From assembly GCA_018712885.1 (NCBI GenBank), contig DVGE01000288.1, forward strand, positions 1-7,131: DNA of 7,131 bases. The letters are read 5' to 3'. Position numbers and translations under genes: made by a program. This document shows positions 4,503 through 7,131 of this stretch, piece by piece; position 1 is the first letter of the stretch, and every line of letters starts with the position of its first letter. The DNA is from Candidatus Pullichristensenella stercoripullorum (lineage in GTDB: Bacteria > Bacillota > Clostridia > Christensenellales > Aristaeellaceae). Below the pieces are notes generated by a model. It was not told the DNA's origin and did no database searches. It worked only from the letters and a program-made list of their open reading frames with translations.

Positions 4503-6104
4503 GTGAAAAGACTGTTGAAACGCTGTTGGGCGGTTCTGATGAGCCTCGCGCTGCTGCTGAGCTGCTGCGCGTCGGCGGAAGAGGCGCCGCTCGCGCTGAA
4601 CGAGGCCGCGATGTTCGACTACATGGTCGACGAATTTGAAGGGATCGCCCAAATTCCGCGCGGGTCTGGAAACACCAATGCGATCAGCGATTACCTGTTC
4701 GCATGGGGCGAGGAACACGGCTTTGCTGCCATGCAGGACGAGGTGGGCAACGTCCGCTGGGACGTCGAAGCGACGCCCGGATATGAGGACGTGCCGCTGA
4801 TCGTGCTGCAGGCGCACATGGACATGGTCGTCGTTTCGGACGATGGCCGCGACATGACCCAGTCGCCGATTGCCGTCGTGGTCGACGAGGAGAACAACGT
4901 CATCACTTCGGACGGCCACACGAGCCTCGGCAGCGACGACGGAATGGGCCTCGTCTCCATCATGTATCTGGTGACGACGGATGAATATGCGCACGGCCCG
5001 CTGCGCGTGATCATCACCATCAACGAAGAGGGCGGCGAGCCTTCCGGCGTTGGGAATATGGATCACAGCTGGGTGACGGACGCAAAGTATCTGATCAACA
5101 TTGACTCGGAGGACTACGCGACCTGCACGGTCGCGGCCTGTGGCTTCATGTCCTACCAGTTCAACGTGCCGCTGACCAGCGAGGCCGTCGACGAGGGAAA
5201 GATCGCCTATACGATCGACCTGAACGGCACGAAGGGCGGTCATTCCGGCGTGGACATCGACAAGAACCGCGCCAACTCCATCAAGGCGGTGAACTATTGC
5301 CTGGCATGGGCGAAGTACAACGGAATCGACGTCCAGATTGCCTCCTTCACCGGCGGCACCGGCTCGACCGCAATTCCGGCGCTTGCGAGCGCGACCGTCG
5401 TGTTTTCGCCGGAGTATGAAGAACAGTTCAAAGCCGAGATGGATCAGACGATCGCGCTGTTCGCGGAGCAGTATGACCGCACGGAGGCGGGCTACAGCTT
5501 TACCTATGCGCCCGCTGAACTGCCCGAGAGCGCTCTGACGGCGGACTGCTCGGCGACGGTCATTGACCTCGTGGCGTCGCTCGAAGAGGGCGTGAACACC
5601 ATCAGCCAGCGCTATGAGGGCATCACCGAGACCTCCTTCAACCTGGGTACGCTTGACGTCGCCGCGGGCGAGGAGAGCACGACCATCTCGCTGTCGATGC
5701 GCTGCAGCACGCGCTGGCCCGTCATGCTGGCCAACATGCAGTTCGTCGCAATCGGAAACGCCTTCGGCGTGGAAGTGACGTCCTGGGGCGAAGATCCCTT
5801 CAATCCAGAGAACATCAACGTCGGCTGGGAGGAGCGCGAGGGCGACACCATTGCGCTGCTGTACAAGCAGGCCTTTGACAGCTATACCGGCGACGAGTGC
5901 GTGATCACTGCGGTGCACGGCGGCTTGGAGTGCGCGGACTTCGCCTCCTGGAGCGAGGAGCTTGAGATCATTTCGGTTGGTCCGACGATCGAGAACCCGC
6001 ACTCGGTCAGCGAATACGTCGAGATTGATACGGTGACGAAAACGTGTGGCGCCGTCGCAACGCTCATCAATTCCATTGCAAACGGTGTGACCGTTGCCGA
6101 GTGA
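4503..6104 (+). CDS. pepD: Exported M20C-family dipeptidase (PepD-like, aminoacyl-histidine dipeptidase)
   Basis: This is a zinc-dependent dipeptidase that splits short peptides, classically Xaa-His dipeptides. Core motifs are in order: H-M-D-M (H105, D107), L-G-S-D-D-G (D145/D146), N-E-E-G-G (E175/E176, catalytic base and metal ligand), I-D-S-E-D (D201, E203), G-T-K-G-G-H-S-G (H247), H-G-G-L-E-C-A-D-F (H472, E476) and E-N-P-H-S (H500). The M20C end pattern V-G-P-T-I-x-N-P-H-S is present. PepD is usually about 485 aa and cytoplasmic. This protein has 533 aa because of an N-terminal export signal (K-R-x-x-K-R, hydrophobic core, then L-L-S-C-C-A-S-A-E at 18-26). L-L-S-C (18-21) could be a lipobox and A-S-A (23-25) a signal peptidase I site, so it is either a lipoprotein or released. 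The start is GTG with AAGGGAGG 8 nt upstream. A role supplying amino acids to the neighbouring importer is inference. Confidence 0.92.
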   Translation: MKRLLKRCWAVLMSLALLLSCCASAEEAPLALNEAAMFDYMVDEFEGIAQIPRGSGNTNAISDYLFAWGEEHGFAAMQDEVGNVRWDVEATPGYEDVPLIVLQAHMDMVVVSDDGRDMTQSPIAVVVDEENNVITSDGHTSLGSDDGMGLVSIMYLVTTDEYAHGPLRVIITINEEGGEPSGVGNMDHSWVTDAKYLINIDSEDYATCTVAACGFMSYQFNVPLTSEAVDEGKIAYTIDLNGTKGGHSGVDIDKNRANSIKAVNYCLAWAKYNGIDVQIASFTGGTGSTAIPALASATVVFSPEYEEQFKAEMDQTIALFAEQYDRTEAGYSFTYAPAELPESALTADCSATVIDLVASLEEGVNTISQRYEGITETSFNLGTLDVAAGEESTTISLSMRCSTRWPVMLANMQFVAIGNAFGVEVTSWGEDPFNPENINVGWEEREGDTIALLYKQAFDSYTGDECVITAVHGGLECADFASWSEELEIISVGPTIENPHSVSEYVEIDTVTKTCGAVATLINSIANGVTVAE

Positions 6105-6148
6105 GGCAAAAATCAGTCGCTAAAGGGGGGAACTCTCGGCGCTCAGTC

Positions 6149-6450
6149 TGTCAAAGATGGACTGTTTTCCGCGCCATGGACAAAAGAAACTCGTTGCAGA
6201 ATAAGTATTGTTTAAACGGTCTTGCTCCGAATTTCAACCGGGGTGGGACCGTTTTTGCGCGAGATATGTTCGAGATTGTAGAAATGAATGGACTTGGCAA
6301 CAAACTGCTCGACCTCAGCTGGGGTGATGAAGTGAATGCTGCACAGATATTCAGTCATCAGGGTAGAGAAAGAGTTTCCATTGCTACGTTGTCACAGGAG
6401 CAGCTGTGGCTGGACGTAGATGGAGAAACATGGTGTGCCTGTATGAATTT
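6149..6450 (-). mobile_element. Remnant of an IS3-family insertion sequence
   Basis: The 3' end of a transposase gene (6212-6450, described separately) is followed on the minus strand by about 60 bases reaching a possible terminal inverted repeat that begins TG at 6149 on the plus strand (TGTCAAAGATGGACTG). TGGAC occurs again at 6176-6180, suggesting a small rearrangement near the end. The other end of the element is not found, and sequence beyond about 6450 no longer resembles IS3. The exact boundary is uncertain. Confidence 0.5.
6212..6450 (-). pseudogene. IS3-family transposase, C-terminal fragment, frameshifted
   Basis: Translated on the minus strand, 6447-6376 reads F-I-Q-A-H-H and then VSPSTSSHSCSCDNVAME. 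This lines up without gaps with the end of the IS3 DDE domain (I-T-P-S-M-S-x-x-G-N-C-Y-D-N-A-x-M-E), including the catalytic glutamate (codon 6378-6376). After a single-base indel just beyond that codon the match continues in another frame: SFSTLMTEYLCSIHF, then SIHFYNLEHI and PTPVEIRSKTV, ending at TAA (6214-6212). These match the usual F-Y-N-x-E-R-I and T-P-x-E-x-R-S C-terminus of IS3/IS150-type transposases. The first two catalytic aspartates and the whole N-terminal part are missing, so the gene is dead. The family call comes from remembered conserved motifs, not a search. Confidence 0.78.
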
Positions 6451-6504
6451 ATCCGACTGCCGCCTTGTGCGCAGTATAACGCCGGCGGGGATAGATGTCA
6501 AGGG

Positions 6505-6521
6505 CGGCGGCAAGGCCGCCG
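6505..6521 (+). repeat. Perfect GC hairpin CGGCGGC-AAG-GCCGCCG
   Basis: Seven perfect G-C pairs enclose a 3-nt loop. No T-run follows in either direction, so it is not a standard terminator. It lies just past the broken end of the IS3 fragment and next to the first of three GTCAAGG copies (6497-6503, 6541-6547, 6600-6606). It could be part of a small repeated element. Confidence 0.6.
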
Positions 6522-6598
6522 TTCATCGGAGTGTACGGGCGTCAAGGATCGGAAACATGAGAGTGCCAAGAACGACAAAAAGAGGAGAAAGGCAGGGG

Positions 6599-6653
6599 AG
6601 TCAAGGGAAGGGCGTAGATTTGCGAAGCAAATACACCCCCCCCGACCTTGACT
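6599..6653. repeat. Long imperfect inverted repeat (MITE- or REP-like)
   Basis: The outer arms AGTCAAGG (6599-6606) and CCTTGACT (6646-6653) are perfectly complementary. At the centre ATTTGC (6618-6623), GAA, GCAAAT (6627-6632) is a second perfect stem, and the GGG (6610-6612)/CCC stretch between them can also pair, using a run of eight C residues (6636-6643). The whole 55-nt unit folds into one hairpin. It looks like an intergenic repeat, but only one full copy lies in the window. Confidence 0.5.
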
Positions 6654-6679
6654 TTGGTAGAGAAAGCGTCATGGACTTT

Positions 6680-6708
6680 GGCCGTCCGGCGCAATGAGTC
6701 GGATGGCC
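6680..6708. repeat. 9-bp inverted repeat
   Basis: GGCCGTCCG (6680-6688) pairs with CGGATGGCC (6700-6708) with one G-U pair and an 11-nt loop. On the plus strand it is followed by TTGTCTGTT, too poor in T for a confident terminator. With the hairpins at 6505 and 6599 it makes a dense cluster of palindromes within about 200 bp. Confidence 0.5.
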
Positions 6709-7128
6709 TTGTCTGTTACATGACACTCGATACAGATCAGGCACCTGATTGGGAGATTTCATGCTCAAGCGGGTCATTATGTAGCTATTGGATTGACGTT
6801 GATAGACGGCCAGCAGCTTGCGGTCGTCCTTCAGAGAGAACGTCCACATGCATTTGTAGAATTGTAACTCGTCCGTACGGCGCTGGTGCTTCACTTTACC
6901 GTTACGGCATTGTGTTGCAATGCAGACTCAGTGATGCGCAATTGCCATGCCGCAGGATGTGCTCATCAACAGGAACCATACATCCTCAATGTTTTCGATT
7001 TTCGTTTGCTCAACGAGTTTGCTGAGAGTTGTAACAACGCGATCAAGGTCTTCGAGAAAGTTACTCTCAGATTCAGAAACTTCTGCTCCTTCAAAATCCT
7101 GATTTCTTATGCAACATTTGACAATGAG
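6709..7128 (-). pseudogene. Possible decayed gene of unknown function, interrupted by TGA
   Basis: One minus-strand frame is open from 7128 to a TGA at 6930-6928, giving about 66 residues of coding-like, acidic sequence (for example NFLEDLDRVVTTLSKLVEQ and IENIEDVWFLL). It has no ATG at its start, and another in-frame TGA lies at the window edge (7131-7129). The same frame reopens after 6928 and reads C-x4-C and then RRTDELQFYKCMWTFSLKDD and RKLLAVYQRQ before drifting into the repeat cluster. Elsewhere in the window TGA ends genes normally, so recoding is unlikely. I do not recognise a family. It may be mobile-element debris, or the frame may be open by chance. Confidence 0.3.
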
Positions 7129-7131
7129 TCA

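Noticed and set aside
4455..6002. 515-codon minus-strand open frame opposite the dipeptidase
   Set aside because: It mirrors a complete M20C gene with all metal ligands in place. The translation is low in recognisable motifs and no start signals are seen.
6214..6254. AAACGGTC/GACCGTTT hairpin followed by T residues, as terminator of the dipeptidase gene
   Set aside because: The arms are separated by a 25-nt loop and lie inside the coding end of the decayed IS3 transposase, so the pairing may be accidental. I could not support it as a terminator.
6044..6697. Plus-strand open frame running from the end of the dipeptidase gene to 6697
   Set aside because: It is antisense to the IS3 remnant and continues through palindromic sequence. 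It has no ribosome site or recognisable domain.
1..7131. CRISPR array, tRNA or rRNA gene
   Set aside because: No regularly spaced direct repeats and no tRNA or rRNA signature stretches were seen on either strand.

Overview
The window looks like chromosomal DNA of a GC-rich member of the Bacillota, most likely a Clostridia-type organism. The evidence is strong GGAGG-type ribosome binding sites, a T-box riboswitch, classical sigma-A promoters, TGA used as an ordinary stop, and short Cys-rich signal peptides ending in A-x-A-E. Anything below class level would be a guess.

Left part (1-1557). A LysR-type regulator is encoded on the minus strand (105-1001). It is divergent from a plus-strand ABC transporter operon. 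The gap between them holds two sigma-A promoters arranged as near-perfect mirror images: both have TATAAT -10 boxes and 17-bp spacers, and they share one palindromic -35 hexamer (TTGCAA, 1059-1064). A 7-5-7 inverted repeat (1045-1063), the likely LysR operator, covers the shared -35. The plus-strand transcript then runs through a leader of about 460 nt with a T-box riboswitch. The antiterminator can be drawn base by base, with an exact 7-nt UGGUAAC bulge, and it competes with a terminator hairpin. The best specifier reading is UUC (Phe), and the UGGU bulge fits a tRNA with A73.

Middle part (1558-4213). Three genes encode a substrate-binding protein, a membrane permease and an ATPase of the TrpXYZ-like family (COG2984/COG4120/COG1101 type). 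The permease and ATPase genes overlap by 8 nt. The T-box points to amino-acid uptake, probably of an aromatic amino acid, and phenylalanine is the leading candidate.

Right part (4503-6104). An M20C (PepD-type) metallodipeptidase carries an export signal, so it probably acts outside the membrane. A plausible scheme is that exported PepD releases amino acids from small peptides, the ABC system imports one of them, uncharged tRNA turns the importer on through the T-box, and LysR adds a second input.

Far right (6105-7131). No intact gene is visible. There is a decayed, 5'-truncated IS3-family transposase on the minus strand (6212-6450), several strong inverted repeats with repeated GTCAAGG heptamers (6497-6708), and a minus-strand frame broken by in-frame TGA codons that may be a decayed gene. 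This tail looks like an insertion-scarred intergenic region.
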